DNA of 64,000 nucleotides from Prunella strophiata (taxonomy: Eukaryota > Chordata > Aves > Passeriformes > Prunellidae): positions 19,004,608 to 19,068,607 of the forward strand of contig JAZBQD010000001.1 in the NCBI GenBank assembly GCA_036583965.1, in the 5' to 3' direction. How positions within the stretch are numbered: position 1 is the stretch's first letter; every line of letters starts with the position of its first letter. Made by a program: the position numbers and the translations under genes. The notes beneath the pieces are model-generated. The model saw only the letters and a program-made list of their open reading frames with translations. It made no database searches and was not told the DNA's origin. Positions 11,971 to 24,225 of the stretch are shown in pieces.

Positions 11971-13644
11971 AGGAGAGATTTCCATGAGGATGGAATTTTT
12001 CATTCCTTCAAGCTCAACACAAATTCTGTTATTTGCTGTTTCCTTTTTTTTTTTCTTTATTTCCCAAGAATATGAAAAATAATCTGCCTTTCCAGTTTCC
12101 CTACCTGCATGTTCTGGAAAGGTTGAAATGATGGAAATGAGGGAGTGCACAGCCTGGAGCTTGTCCCTTTTAGGGTGGCAGCAGTGCCACCTCCTTCTGT
12201 CCCTCTTGTGGTGCCACATCTGCCCAGGACACCCCTCTGGGGACCTGCCCCTCTCAGCTCGGGGTAAAACCTTACAGGCAGATGTTTTGGGGTCTCAGGG
12301 TGGTTAATGCATCTCTCATCACTGACACCTGCAGTGCTGGGTCCTGGAAGCAGCTGAGAGCCAAGGGCTTTGTAATTCAGAGTGACCCAAATCACTTTTT
12401 GGGGATATCTTTGACCACTGCTCATCAATTCTCACAACAACTTCCCACAGTTTTCTCCTGCTGGCTGGAAAATAGCCCAACAAAAGGGGGGAGATATTTG
12501 TATTTCATCCTCCTGAAATTTTCTCACACTCCTGAGATCCTGGCAATAACCCTCACTCTCCTCATTTCTCACTGCAAACGACAGCACAAAGTTGTCAAGA
12601 AATGCAGGTGAAATTTCCAGGTGGAATGACTCCTGAAATGCAAGGTGGAGTTGGTGAATTTTTATTTTACTGACCCAGTTTCAGCTGCTCAGCTGAGTTT
12701 CCCTGTGCCCACAGCACAGCCAAGCCAGGGAGATTTTGTGCTTTTGTGCCCCATCCCTTAAGGCAAAGGGGTTCTTCTCACACAATCCCTGAATATTTCA
12801 GGTTGGAAAAGACCTCCAGGATCCCCAAATCCATCCCCACCCGTCACCCAGAGCAGAGCACAGAGATGAGGAAGGAAAAATCCCCCTGAAACATCTGGCT
12901 GTGAAATAAAAATCAAGAAATAATAATCAAAAAATAAAAAATCAAGAGCCAAAGGCTGATTTGTAGCTGGGGGGGATCCCATCAGGGGGGTGATGCTGTT
13001 TGGACCTGGATTTATTTTTGTGGAAGAAAAATCATCCAGCACAAGGATGGAATTCTCAATGAAAGAAGAATTTCATGAAGTCCTAATGGAAGGGGCAAAC
13101 AACAATGTGAAAAAAACCAATGAAGAAATAAAAATAAATGCTGAGGAGCTGAGTGCTGCCCTGGAAATGAGGAGGTGGCAGCTGAAATGAGGCAATAATG
13201 GCTCTGCCTGCTGCCTCAGGGCCCTCAGAGCACTCTCTCAAGATAATTCACTGTTAATTAACTTTCCCTTTCCCCAGAGGATCTCAGCGTCCAGTTGCTT
13301 TTAGACCTACCAGGAAAATCAGGTTTAATTCTCTTCTCTGGGTTTAAAGTCATGACTGGGAGGTGAGGCTGAGGTGAGGGAGAGATCTGGGATTTCTCTC
13401 CTGCCTGAGTTGGTTGTAAGGGAAATTCTGGGAATAAAAAGGAGTTTGTGCTGCTCTGGAGTCACTCAAAACAAAAGTCTGCTAACACAGAAGATTTACA
13501 TCACTCTGAATTTTATATTTTCATTGTCCTTGGCTGGATTGGGGTTTCTTTTGGGAATACTTGGTGAGGACAGCGCTCAAGGCTGAGCCCTGGGAAATCA
13601 TAATTTCACTTTTCCTTTTCTGCTGGAAATACTTTTTTTGTTTT
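11971..13644. other. No gene seen
   Basis: Unique-looking except for the CR1-like tip at 12785. A 66-residue frame at 12990-13190 lacks recognisable features. Confidence 0.35.
12785..12865 (-). mobile_element. CR1-like 3' tip
   Basis: ATTTCAGGTTGGAAAAGACC followed by CCACCCGTCACCCAGAGC resembles the 3' tip of a CR1 subfamily. Short and diverged. Confidence 0.5.
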
Positions 13645-13795
13645 GGTTTGGGGCTTGTTTCTTTTTTTTTTTTTTTTTTTTTTTTTTGGTTTTTTTTGTG
13701 TTTTTTTTTTTTGTTTGTTTGGTTTTTTTTGTTTGTTTTTGTTTGTTTGTTTGTTGGGGTTTTTTTTGTTTTTTTATTTGTTTGTTTTTTTTAAA
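13645..13795. repeat. T-rich simple sequence (GTTT/T-runs)
   Basis: Long T-runs alternate with GTTTG words. The phenylalanine-rich and lysine-rich open frames here are artefacts. Confidence 0.9.
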
Positions 13796-14546
13796 TACAC
13801 CACACAAAATTCCACATTTGACATGGATTTGAAGCAGGAATCCTTCTCTGCCCACCCTTTGTGTAGGGTTCATCTCCACAGCTGAGTTACATTTGCTGCT
13901 GAGGCTGAAAGGAGATGCTTGGGGCACCTCTTGGGTTTGCAGTTTCCTGCTCCTTCCTGTGAAATCCCAGATTTCCCTGGCACCTGGCTGAGGATGCCAC
14001 AGGACAATTCCAATCCCTGTTTTCCCCTCATTTCCAGAGATCATTTGCAACCTGCTGCATTTCAGGGTCATTGTTTTCTATCAGGGCAGCAGCCTCTCAT
14101 TTCTAAACAAACATTCTCCTCCAGAGCCACTGAGGAGCTGCTGCTGCTGCTCTGAGTTATCTCCACCAGCAGCTGCTGGGGTAAATTACATTGTAATGAT
14201 CAGACTTGGGGCAAAATTAGCTCCTGCTAATTGGCATTATTAATTAGGCCAACACCACCCTTGCTCATATCCTGCCTTCCCTGCTAGCCTGTGCTGGCTT
14301 TAAGTGGAATTGTTTCCCTGTCTGCTCAGGGGGATTGGTTTCAAATGGAAAGGGGAGATTTAGAGGGATTTTGGGAAGGAGTTGTTCCCTGGCAGTGCCC
14401 AAGGCCAGGCTGGATGGGGATAAACCAGGAATTATCCTTCTTTCAACCTTCCAGCCAGGAGCAGCAAACTGAACTTCTCAGTCCTGTCAGAGCTCTTCAA
14501 AAGGTGAGCACACAAAAGGTGTTTAACACACTCTTTTATTGTGAAA

Positions 14547-14548
<2 letters not shown>
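13796..14548. other. No gene; cluster of TAAT words
   Basis: 14218-14255 holds GCTAATTGGCATTATTAATT, a compact group of homeodomain-type cores. The rest is unremarkable. Confidence 0.3.
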
Positions 14549-14610
<62 letters not shown>

Positions 14611-14612
14611 GT
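14549..14612. repeat. (ATT)n microsatellite
   Basis: About 20 ATT units, followed by a few imperfect ones (GTTAGTGTTATCATTATCATT). Confidence 0.95.
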
Positions 14613-14654
14613 TAGTGTTATCATTATCATTAGGAGAATTTGACCCCATTTTCA

Positions 14655-14780
14655 GGTTCGAAAATAAGAATTTGAATAATTCTGAATTGGAAAATGAGAG
14701 TTTGAATAATTCTGAATTGGAAAAAATTAAAATTTTAATAATTCTGAGTTCGAAAATGAGAATTTGAATAATTCTGCAGG
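14655..14780. repeat. Minisatellite, about 30-bp unit
   Basis: Four copies of TTTGAATAATTCTGAATTGG plus GAAAATGAGA. Confidence 0.85.
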
Positions 14781-15364
14781 GAATTCAAGTTGAATTCCCT
14801 TTGGCAGGGGAAAGGAGCTGCTCTGGAGGGAACAGCCTTGTCCAGCCCCTCCTGTTCAATCCCCTGTCACTCCAGGGGAAGAGCAGCAGACCTGAGGTCA
14901 CTTAATTGCTGTGGGGAGAAACCAAATCCCTTGGGAATAATTGCTGCTGGCCCCTTGCATGGCTTGAAGTGCTGAGAAATGTCTGGGAGAGGTGTCAGTG
15001 CCAAGATGGAGAGGGAATTTCCCCAGGCAAAATACTTGTGGGTCTTAAAATGTTTTCTTTTTCTTGCAGAAAGGACATTTGTCAAAATGTTTCCCTCATG
15101 GGCTGAAATTCTTGGTTTTTTTACAGACAGAGGGAGATTTTCATGCCTGGCACAGAGGGTAAAACACATTTTGGAGAGGTGTTTGTGCTTGGAAATGTTT
15201 TTGCTCCACTGCCCAAAGCAAAGAATCCCACAGGGAAATCTGGGTTTGATGGGAACCAAAGCTGCTCTGCAAAGCTGGGCTTGGAGCAGGGAAATGCAGC
15301 CTGGTCTGGTTCAGATTAGGAGGAGCCTGCACAGATCTCTGCAGGGAATGGGGAAATGCACCTG

Positions 15365-16080
15365 ACATTTCCAGGGAATGGAAAATACACCTAAAATTTC
15401 CAGGGAATTGAAAAATAAACCTGAAATTCCCAGGGAATGGGAAAGTGCATCTGAAATTCCCAAGGATGGAAAAATACATCTGAAATTTCCAGGGTGGGAA
15501 AATGCACATAAAATTCCCAATGATGGAAAAATGCACCTAAAATTCCCAGGGAATGGGAAAATGCATCTGAATTTCCCAGAGAATAGGAAAATGCACCTAA
15601 AGTTCCTAAAGAATGAAAAATAAACCTAAAATTCCCAGGGATGGAAAAATACACCTGAAATTTCCAGGGATGGGAAAATGCACCTAAAATTCCCGGGGTG
15701 GGAAAATGCACCTAACACTCCCAAAGAATGGGAAAGTGCACCTAAAATTCCCAAGGAATGGAAAAATGCACCTAAAATTCCCAGGGAATTGAAAATGCAC
15801 CTGAAATTTCCAGGGGTGGGAAAATACACCTAAAATTTCCAAAGAATGGGAAAGTGCACCTGAAATTCCCAAGGAATGGAAAAATATACCTAAAATTCCT
15901 AGGGAATGGAAAATGCACCTGAAATTTCCAAATAATGGGAAAGTGCACCTAAAATTCCCAAGGATGGGAAAATGCATCTGAAATTTCCAGGGATGGAAAA
16001 ATACACCTAAAATTCCCAAGGAATGGAAAAATGCACCTAAAATTTCCAGAGAATGGGAAATTGTACCTAAAATTCCCAGG
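15365..16080 (+). repeat. Minisatellite, about 30-bp unit, about 24 copies
   Basis: Variants of GGAAAATGCACCTAAAATTC plus CCAGGGAAT. Point variants (GTGCAC, TACACC, AGGGTGGG) are scattered, as in an old, diverged array. An inverted block of the same unit lies at 16462-16577. Confidence 0.9.
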
Positions 16081-16461
16081 GAGGGAAATGAAGGAGAAGG
16101 AGGAAGAGGAGGGAAGTGAAGCTGTAAATGCCCATGTTTTAGCTGAGGACATTGTGAGTTTATGCTCCAGTGAGCACTGTTATTTATTTACTTGTTTTCC
16201 TCTCCACCCCAGCTGTGTTGAAGTGCCTTTACACCTCTTGCAGCCTGCAGTGGCTTTTTTGTCACTGCAGAAACATCAGAACTGATGTGCCAACCTCAGG
16301 AAAAAGAGGTTTTCAACCAAACTGCTGCTGCCATGAAACCTTGATTTATTTTTTTATTTCTATTTTTTCACTGTAATTTGGACAGGTTAAAAAAACAAAG
16401 TGGTTTTCTGCATTTAAGCCTTGTGCTGATCTTTGGGATGAACAAATTCTGACTGGGACTG

Positions 16462-16577
16462 TCAGGTGCCTTTTCCCATTCCCTGGGAATTTCAGGTGCG
16501 TTTTCCCATTCCCTGGGAATTTTAGGTTTATTTTCCCATTCCTTGGGAATTTTAGGTGCATTTTCCCATTCTCTAGG
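16462..16577 (-). repeat. Inverted block of the same minisatellite
   Basis: Four copies of AGGTGCATTTTCCCATTCCC plus TGGGAATTTT, the exact reverse-complement unit of the 15365-16080 array, separated from it by about 380 bp of unrelated sequence. Confidence 0.9.
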
Positions 16578-16911
16578 AGCCAAAACTCTTCCCATCTGGT
16601 CCCATCTTGGATTTCAGCACCTTTGGGTGCTGGGAGGTTTTTGCTGCTTGGAGGATAAAAAGATCCCTGCCCCATCCTGACACTGACAAACTGAGCCCTT
16701 TCATTTGCTGCACTCCCAACAGAAACCTGCCTGCCCCATCCAGGGAGGAATGTTCAATATTTCCCTCTGAGAGAGGCTTTGGGGGCAGCAGAAATCCCTG
16801 CAGGAAATTCCCCATCCCTGCCCAGCCCCTGTCACAGGGGCAGGAGGAGGCTCAGCCCCTGGGCCAAAGCACCAGCTCAACTTTTCTATTCCCAGTTCTT
16901 ATTCCAAAATA

Positions 16912-17400
16912 TGTCCTGGCAGAATCAGCCTTTTTCTGACCCAGAGTTGGGGCAATTCAGAGGAGTTTTAAAAACTTTTTATTCCATTTTCAGTCTCATG
17001 AGAAGGGTGAGACAATACAGATGTTATAATTCACATCATCACACTCAGAAGCTATTTCCTAATTACAACACATTATAAGAGTTTTCTTGGCCTATCAGCT
17101 TTTGCCACACCATGCTGTAAATGCCTTAAAACCAAATCAAAATTGGTTAAAATTTCTCTTTGTGGGTCCTACTCCAATGCATCTTTCACAGTTCTATTCC
17201 TCCAAAGTATCCAGTCTTATTTGCAAGGCCATTTTTTGAAACTTGTTTCCAGTTCCATTTCTCTCTCTGTCTTATTCTATAACATTTCTAAGTCAGCATT
17301 TCTCATCTCAAAGTTTACATACAAATCTACACTATGTAAACCTTCTATCAAGTTGTAAAAATTTTCTGCAAATCCACTTCCCACATTTATTTATGGAAGT
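16912..17400 (-). mobile_element. LTR fragment, family B (3' part)
   Basis: It matches the left part of 57261-58480 in the same orientation; both contain GAGACAATACAGATGTTATA and ACAACACATTATAAG. It starts near TGTCCTGGCA at 16912 and stops at CCCACATTTA near 17395, where similarity ends. Confidence 0.7.
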
Positions 17401-19661
17401 TTTAGGCTGGTGTGCCACAAAAAGGAACTTTTGAGTGTTGGAAGTGCAGGGGGTTCATTTTGCCAGCTGTAATTAAATCACTGAAATGATTTCTCCCGTC
17501 TGTTATCACATCTGAGGGAACTTTTCTCCCAATCCCCAGATGAGAATGAGAGTGCTCTCAGCCTGAATGAACACTAGCAAGCAGCTCCAGCTGCTTGTGA
17601 TTTCCAGGAGAGGAAAATCCAAACTAAACCCTTCTTCAAGCTGCTTGCTGGCTTTCAGATGAAAGTCATATTTCATATATTTTCATATTTGCATCAAAAT
17701 TCAGCTCAGGCACAGGTCTGTGTACAAAAAGTGTGTTGGCCTCTCCTTTTTTTTGGGTTTCAGAATTGCCAGGGAATATTTTCTGTTCAGTATTTTCTGA
17801 TCAAGAGGTTTTCTGCAGCCTTGCCAGGGCATGGTTGGGACTTCAGAGCTTCCCAGAGGAAAAAAATATTCCTCTTGAAATTGTTTTGGACAGGTGTAAT
17901 AAATCAATATAAATGATGGAATCAACCTCTGGGCTTTATTCTTGCAAGTCCATGCCAGGGAACATTTCATGGAATAAGTGATGACATCTTCCTCAGAGAA
18001 AAGAGGGGTGAAGTGAATTATCTACTGAAAAGGTCAATGCTCTGTTCCCTGGCTCTCCTTTAAAAACCTTTTTGAGGAAAACCAAAATGTGGTGCCCTTT
18101 TCAAGTCTTTTCTTCCACCTGGCTCTGTTTACCTGCTGCACCCTCTCTGATGAAGGACTTGGATTCTCTCCTGCTTCTTGTATTTTCCCACCAGCCTCAC
18201 TTGTGCAATAAATTGCCTAAAATCTGTTCTCAACCTGCATTTCATTAAAGAATAGCTGAATAGTCCCCCAGAATTACCCAGAAGCTGCAGCTCCTTCTCC
18301 TTTGTTTTCAGTAATGGAAGTTATTTCCAGATTAGAAGGAGTCACCCTCTGGCTGCAGAGAAATAATTTGAATTCCCCCTTGCTGGCAGGATCCTTTCCC
18401 ATCTGTGGGCAGATTTCATTCATTGTCTCATATTAAACCCAGAGGTGTTATTAAAATCCAATATAATTTCAGATCTGCAGGGAGCTCTGTGATAGTTGTA
18501 AGAGAAGAGGCTGAAAATAACATTTAAAACTTCATTGATGTGGCCATTTCAACAGAGCTTTGAATTATATTTTTGTGTTTTCTCACCTGTGCAAAGTTCC
18601 ATTTCCAGCCAGGTGCTGGAAAAACCAATCCAGTTTATTTCCAAATGTGGGCACTGGAGCAAGTCCCAGCTTGTGAGGGCAGGAGAGGAGGGGATGGGTG
18701 AGCCTGAGGTGGAATCAGAGAGCAGAACCTGAGCCCTGCTCCCCTCCCAGCCAGCAATGACAAATGGAGATGGATGCTGATGCATCCTCAGCTTCCCTCC
18801 CTCTATTCCAGCCCCAGTGCCAGGCCTGGAAAAGAACAATTTATGTGCTGACAAGGCTCCTTTATAAATGAAATGTTGACTTTCAGAGAGCCCCAGCCAG
18901 CAGCAGGTTCCTTCTTGTGGGTTCTGGTTTATTTTCTTGGAGATTTAACAAAGGCAGCACATAACTGATGGTATCTCCCATTGATAGATTCTCTTTTCCT
19001 TATACCCAGGGAAGAAATAATCATGTTTATAAAATGTTTTTTGAGTTCTATTCTTATTTGAGATGATGGTTTTGCTCACACTTGTACTGATCAGGAAGTA
19101 TAAGTGAACGTTGCCTTGGTTACCTTTGCAAAACTCAGTATTTTTATCCTTATTTCTCAGATCTGTGCTGTATAAAATCCCATTTTCTTTTTGAATTTCT
19201 GACCATTAACCAATAACTTTGTCAGTTCTGATTAATTTTTTAAAATATTATATTTTCACTTTCCTCTGGGCTTTTTTGGGGCAAATTTCCTTTTATTAAT
19301 ATATATAACATAATATTGGGAATGAACCACAAACTTTTCCCAGGAACCCACAACTCTATTCCATCCCCCTGTGCTCATTCCCACAGAGCTGGGATGTCAA
19401 TCAGAGCCTTAAAAAATACTTTAATTTGGGAAATACTTTTAGTTTTTGTGAGTCTTAAGGAGGTGAAATCAAATATTCCTTGGCATGTGGAGTTAGGAAA
19501 GTTCTCCCTGTCCCTCCCTGGCTTTTTCCACCGTCCACTTTTCATCAAAAATAAACCAGGAGTGCAAAGCCAAGGAATCCTAGGAAGGAGCCTGCTGCCC
19601 TCTCATGGCTCCCCGAGCAAACAGCCGGGAGGAAAATGGGAATAAAACGCTGGGAGGATCC
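17401..19661. other. No gene seen
   Basis: About 2.2 kb of unique-looking sequence between an LTR fragment and a minisatellite. No frame exceeds 110 residues. Confidence 0.4.
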
Positions 19662-19812
19662 TCCTTGTCCAGCAAAATTCCCTTCCCAAATTTCCTTTTC
19701 CCTCCTTGTCCAGCAAAATTCCCTTTCCAAATTTCCTTTTCCCTCCTTGTCCAGCAAAATTCCCTTTCCAAATTTCCTTTTCCCTCCTTGTCCAGCAAAA
19801 TTCCCCTTTTCC
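19662..19812. repeat. Minisatellite, 41-bp unit, 3.7 copies
   Basis: Nearly identical units beginning CCTTGTCCAGCAAAATTCCC recur at 19663, 19704, 19745 and 19786. The high identity implies recent expansion. Confidence 0.95.
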
Positions 19813-20384
19813 AGGAGCAGAACCAGGACAGGAAGGGCTGACTCCCTGTCCTGGGTTATTCCAGGGAATGCTGTTTGGTGGGATTTGATTCCCTGATTTT
19901 TCAGTTCCTTCTCTTCCAAGAGGTTTTTCTGGTGTGGTTTGGGCACCACAGGAACTGCTCCTCCAGCAGAAAACTCCTAAATTCCTGGAAATCCCATTAA
20001 TCCCCTGGCATAATTGGGTGATTCAGGATTATTTATGTGCCCCATCCCTGGAAGTGTCCAAGGTTGGGTTGGATAATGAGATAACAAAGTTAGTTATCAG
20101 AAACTGCCTGGATTTGGGAGCTCCTGCTCTAAATTAAATTAGAAAATAAGAAAACTCTGGAATTCCCCATGTCCTGAAGGGAAAAGGCTGCTTGGGAATC
20201 ATCCAGGACAGGGATGAACAACAGGAATTCAAACTGCCCAGGAACCAAGGGATTGTGCATCCCCATTACAGCCACTCCCAGGCTGAAGGAAGAGGGGAAA
20301 ATGGGAAAAGAGGAAAAAAACATTAAGGTTAAAAAAAAAGAAGGGGAGGAAAAAAAATGCAACCTAATCCAAGCCTGCATTAGG

Positions 20385-20970
20385 TGTTAGAACCCTGGTT
20401 ACTGAGAATTTTAAACTTTCTGTGCTGTCAGACACTGACCCCAAAAGAACACTGAATTTGACCTGAAGCCTTGGAAAAGGTTCCAAAATTAAGTGAAAAA
20501 ACTGAAATTATGAGTGTATGGTTTAAATAGAAGTGTGTAATATCACATAATAGAAAACTGAGAGTTTGGAGTTTTAGAATATAGTAATGTATATAAAGCA
20601 AGATAGAAATTTTGAAGCAGAGACTGGTCCTTCTTCTTTACCATCTTCTTCATAGGTTTAAGTAGTATTATATCATTAGATGAAAAAGTCCTCATTGCAA
20701 GGCACAGGTAATTAGTTATTGACTTAAAAGTAAAAATAATTTAAGTATAATTTCTTAATTAGACAGTTTATCCTTAAAAGACCTTATTAAAAAAGAGATA
20801 CAGCTCCATTTTTAGCTTATTAGAGAAAACTACTGCAGATCTCACAGTTTGTAAAACTACAATATAGATAAAAAATAACAAGCATCTAAATCTGAACAAG
20901 AAATACCTTCTCACATATTTAATCCCAATTTTAGCAGAAAACAATGAAAAAAAAAATCCCCAATTAGGTT
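20385..20970 (+). mobile_element. LTR fragment, family B (5' part)
   Basis: It begins TGTTAGAACCCTGG and matches the reverse complement of 57261-58480 from that element's 5' end through its TATA-like region, with moderate divergence. It breaks off near 20970, within an A-run. The open frame on the opposite strand is not a gene. Confidence 0.7.
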
Positions 20971-21044
20971 TTAGGAGCTCAGAAAGGAGCTGGTCTGGCT
21001 CTTGGCAAGCAGGAATGAATGGAGCTGACCACAATGGTTATTAT

Positions 21045-21165
21045 CAGAATTCAGAAATGCATCTTTGTCTAATTATTCAGAAACTTGATAATAATTGAAA
21101 TTATTCAGAAACTTGATCATAATTGAAAATATTCAGAAACCTGAAATGCATCTTTGACTAATATA
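21045..21165. repeat. Short tandem repeat, about 32-bp unit
   Basis: TATTCAGAAACTTGATAATA-type units occur three times and are flanked by repeats of AAATGCATCTTTG at both ends. Confidence 0.75.
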
Positions 21166-22107
21166 AATTCCCTTTGAAGGTGAAATTATTTTAATCAGAA
21201 GAAAATCAGTTTAGCACAGATTGATTTCCTGACAGTGCACTTAGTAGCTGAGTATTTATTTCTTCCTCCTTCATGACTATTTACTGAAGAAAGAGAAAAA
21301 CCAATACCTAGTCAAGTGGAATATTGCATACATGCTTTATTTATTTTTTCCCCCTCAAAATTCCAGCCAGTACACCTTGGGCTAGCTGCAGAGCTGTGCC
21401 AGAGAGAGGAGGACCATTCTCCCCAGCCCTGCTTCTTCTCCATCACCCATTTAGATCTTGGACCTATTGGTAGGGGTAAATCTGCTTTATTCCTCCTCCA
21501 CCAGGAGTGCCAGGCTTGCAATGAGAACACCCTTCTCTAATTCCATTTTTACAGAAACTCTGAATGGGCACAAACCCCAGCAGCTCCCCCTGGGGTGGAG
21601 AGGGGAAGAGCTGGCACTGTCAGCCTGCTGCTCTCCTGAAAGGAAAATCAAATTTCTTTTATCTGCACCGGGTCATTTCCACCCCTTCCAGGGGCTGCAG
21701 TGCTGCTTTTCCTGCAGGTCAGGGAGGGTCCTGCCTCAAACTGCCTGAAAGGTGATTCCCCCTCCAACATCCCAGCCCCATCAGGGTCAGAAATGCTGAA
21801 AGCTGGGCCTGGGAGAGAGGAACAGGAGGGGATTATCCAGCAAGGCACCCCTGCTCCCATCTGCTCCCTCTTTTCATCCTTTTACCCCCAAAGCAGAAAT
21901 CCAAGGCAGTCCCTCACTCCCAGTCCATGCTGACCTGTCCAGAGTGGTTGCTCTGACTCAATAAGTGACTTCTTCTTCTTCTCTGGCTCAATAAATCACT
22001 TGGATGCTTCTGGTAAAGTGATCCTGATTGAGCTGCAGGGTCTAAAATAACCATATATAACATTACCTGGGCCATACATCCTCACCCTGCTTGCTGCAGG
22101 GGCACAG
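21166..22107. other. No assignable gene
   Basis: At 21312-21540 frames on both strands run 72-74 residues, and the minus strand has AATAAA near 21345. This could be the 3' end of some transcript, but no protein family is recognisable. Confidence 0.25.
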
Positions 22108-22365
22108 GACGAGGAGGGATGGCTTTGGAGTAAAGAGCAGAGATTTAAGTTGTATATTAGGAAGAAATCTTTCCTTTTATATTAGGAAAAAATCTTTTTT
22201 TCTGGCTGAGGCCCTGGCACAGGTTCCCAGGGAAGCTGTGGCTGCCCCTGGAGCCCTGGCAGTGCCCAAGGGCTTGGAGCACCCTGGATAGTGGAAGGTG
22301 TCTCTGCCCATGGAATGAGATGAATTTTATGCTCCCTTCCCACTATCCATCCTCTAATTCTGTGA
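22108..22365 (+). mobile_element. CR1-type LINE 3' end
   Basis: The blocks ATATTAGGAAGAAATC, CCCTGGCACAGGTTCCCAGG, GAAGCTGTGGCTGCCCCTGG and GGAAGGTGTCTCTGCCCATG occur in CR1 sense order, ending near ATTCTGTGATTTT, the CR1 tip. The AGGAAGAAATCTTT block is duplicated. Confidence 0.75.
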
Positions 22366-22889
22366 TTTTTTTATACCAGACCTATTTTAGCTTTATAGTT
22401 CACTCTCAAAGTTTCACACAGCATAAAAGTCACACCATGCAGCAGAAATGCTGAATAAAGGCAGCTTTGCCTTGAACCCACAGAGGATCCTCAACACCTG
22501 GTAAATTAAATCACCCTAAAGTTTAGCAGCAGCTGAAAACAGAAAAAACTTTAATAAGAAACATTGCAAAGCTGCAAATACAGAAATTTCTGATGTGGGC
22601 ACAGCTCCTGGACAGCACCCAGAGCTGGTTAATTCACAATTATAGGAAAATAAAGAGGCAGTGCAGCTTTGCTGTTAGCCAGGGGCAAAGAGGCTGAGTC
22701 AATAAAAGCAATCCCTGTGCCCAGTCCTGCTGCTCAGGAATCCCTGCTGCTGGGAGAGCTGCTGCCATTAACAACCCAGGCTCAGCATCACTGACACAGC
22801 TCATGAGCTCTGTTACTGGGCTGTCAGAGAGCTGAAAAGAAAAATTCCTCTGGCTGGGGTGGGGGTGAGCCTGAAAGCAGGCTCAGATA

Positions 22890-23130
22890 AATCTCAGAGT
22901 GGTTTGGGGTTGGATGGAGCCCTAAACTCCCCCAATTCCAGGGGCAGGGACACCTCCCATCATCCCAGGGTGCTCCAAGCTGGCCTGGGACACTTCCAGC
23001 TGTGGGAAAGGGGTTTGTAGAGAATTTTTAAAGTTTAATAGAAGGTTTATATGGCATGTATTTGTGTGTAAGCCCCAGGGATCCAGGGGCAGTCACACCT
23101 GCTCTGGGCACCCTATAAATTCTAACTCCC
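22890..23130 (-). mobile_element. CR1-type copy, interrupted
   Basis: A 3' part at 22895-23000 (GGTTTGGGGTTGGATGGAGC) and a further CR1 block at 23070-23118 (GGATCCAGGGGCAG, CTCTGGGCACC) are separated by about 70 bp of A/T-rich sequence, in minus orientation. Confidence 0.6.
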
Positions 23131-23814
23131 CTCTGCACACAGTGCTCTGCTGCCACTTCCCAGAGCTGGCAGGGAGATTTAGGGAAGCATTTGAGGGAAT
23201 TTTAGGGTGAAAAGTTGGTGCCAGCTCTGTGTGTTCACTCCTGCTGTGGTTGGTTGGTCCCTAATTCAGGAGAAATTACCAGAACTCACAGAGAATTCTG
23301 AATTTGAGCTTGCCTTGGGTGCCTGCTTTTGGAGCAAATTGAAAATGAAACCTTTCTGTATTTAAAACTCTGCCTGTAAATATTGTACTCTGCAGTTTAT
23401 TGCCCCAAACCAATGGGGTTGGGGCAGGGATGTGTGGATGATCCTCAGCCCCATCCTGCCTGCTCCATCCTCAAGCAGCTCTTCGTGCTGGGAAGGGAAT
23501 TTCTGCCTCAGTTTGAAATAAAACATGCAGAGGAAGCATCCTGAGGCAGCTTTGTTAGTCAGCTGCAACCTGGACTCCTGTTTAAATCGGGTTTTTGTAG
23601 TGTTGTGGTGGCTTTGATCTGGCACTCACATCAAAGCAGGTGAGATTTGTTACACAGAGACTTTCTGGTGTCTGCAGGCAAACATGAGACCCCCAGAGTG
23701 ATTTTTAACAGAGCCATGTGCTCCCAACAGGCACCCAAAAGCAGGATTTATGTGATTTCCCAAACCAGTGTTTAGATGCAGCAGGAACTCCCAGGCAAGG
23801 GGAAGCTCCTGCTC

Positions 23815-24225
23815 TCCAGAGCTGGAATTCTTGTTCCTTCTGCTTTATTCTGACTCCATCCCTCCACCATACCCCTCTGATTTCTCCAGAGCTGGAATTC
23901 TTGTTCCTTCTGCTTTATTCTGACTCCATCCCTCCATCAGACAACTCTGATCACTCCAGAGCTAAAATTCTTGTTCCTGTTGCATTATTCTGTCTCCATC
24001 CCTCCATCACACCACTCTGAACTTTCAGAGCTGGAATTCTTGTTCCTGCTCCATTATTCTGACTCCATCCCTCCATCACACCACTCTGAACTTTCAGAGC
24101 TGGAATTCTTGTTCCTGCTGCTTTATTCTGACTCCATCCCTCCATCACACCACTCTGAACTTTCCAGAGCTGGAATTCTTGTTCCTGCTCCATTTTTCTG
24201 ACTCCATCCCTCCACCAAGCCCCTC
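23815..24225. repeat. Minisatellite, about 70-bp unit, six copies
   Basis: AGAGCTGGAATTCTTGTTCC recurs at about 23819, 23890, 23961, 24027, 24098 and 24168, each followed by a TTATTCTGACTCCATCCCTC block. Confidence 0.95.

Noticed and set aside
21312..21540. Possible 3' end of a transcript or retrocopy with AATAAA
   Set aside because: No recognisable protein in any frame, no poly(A) tail and no target-site duplication.
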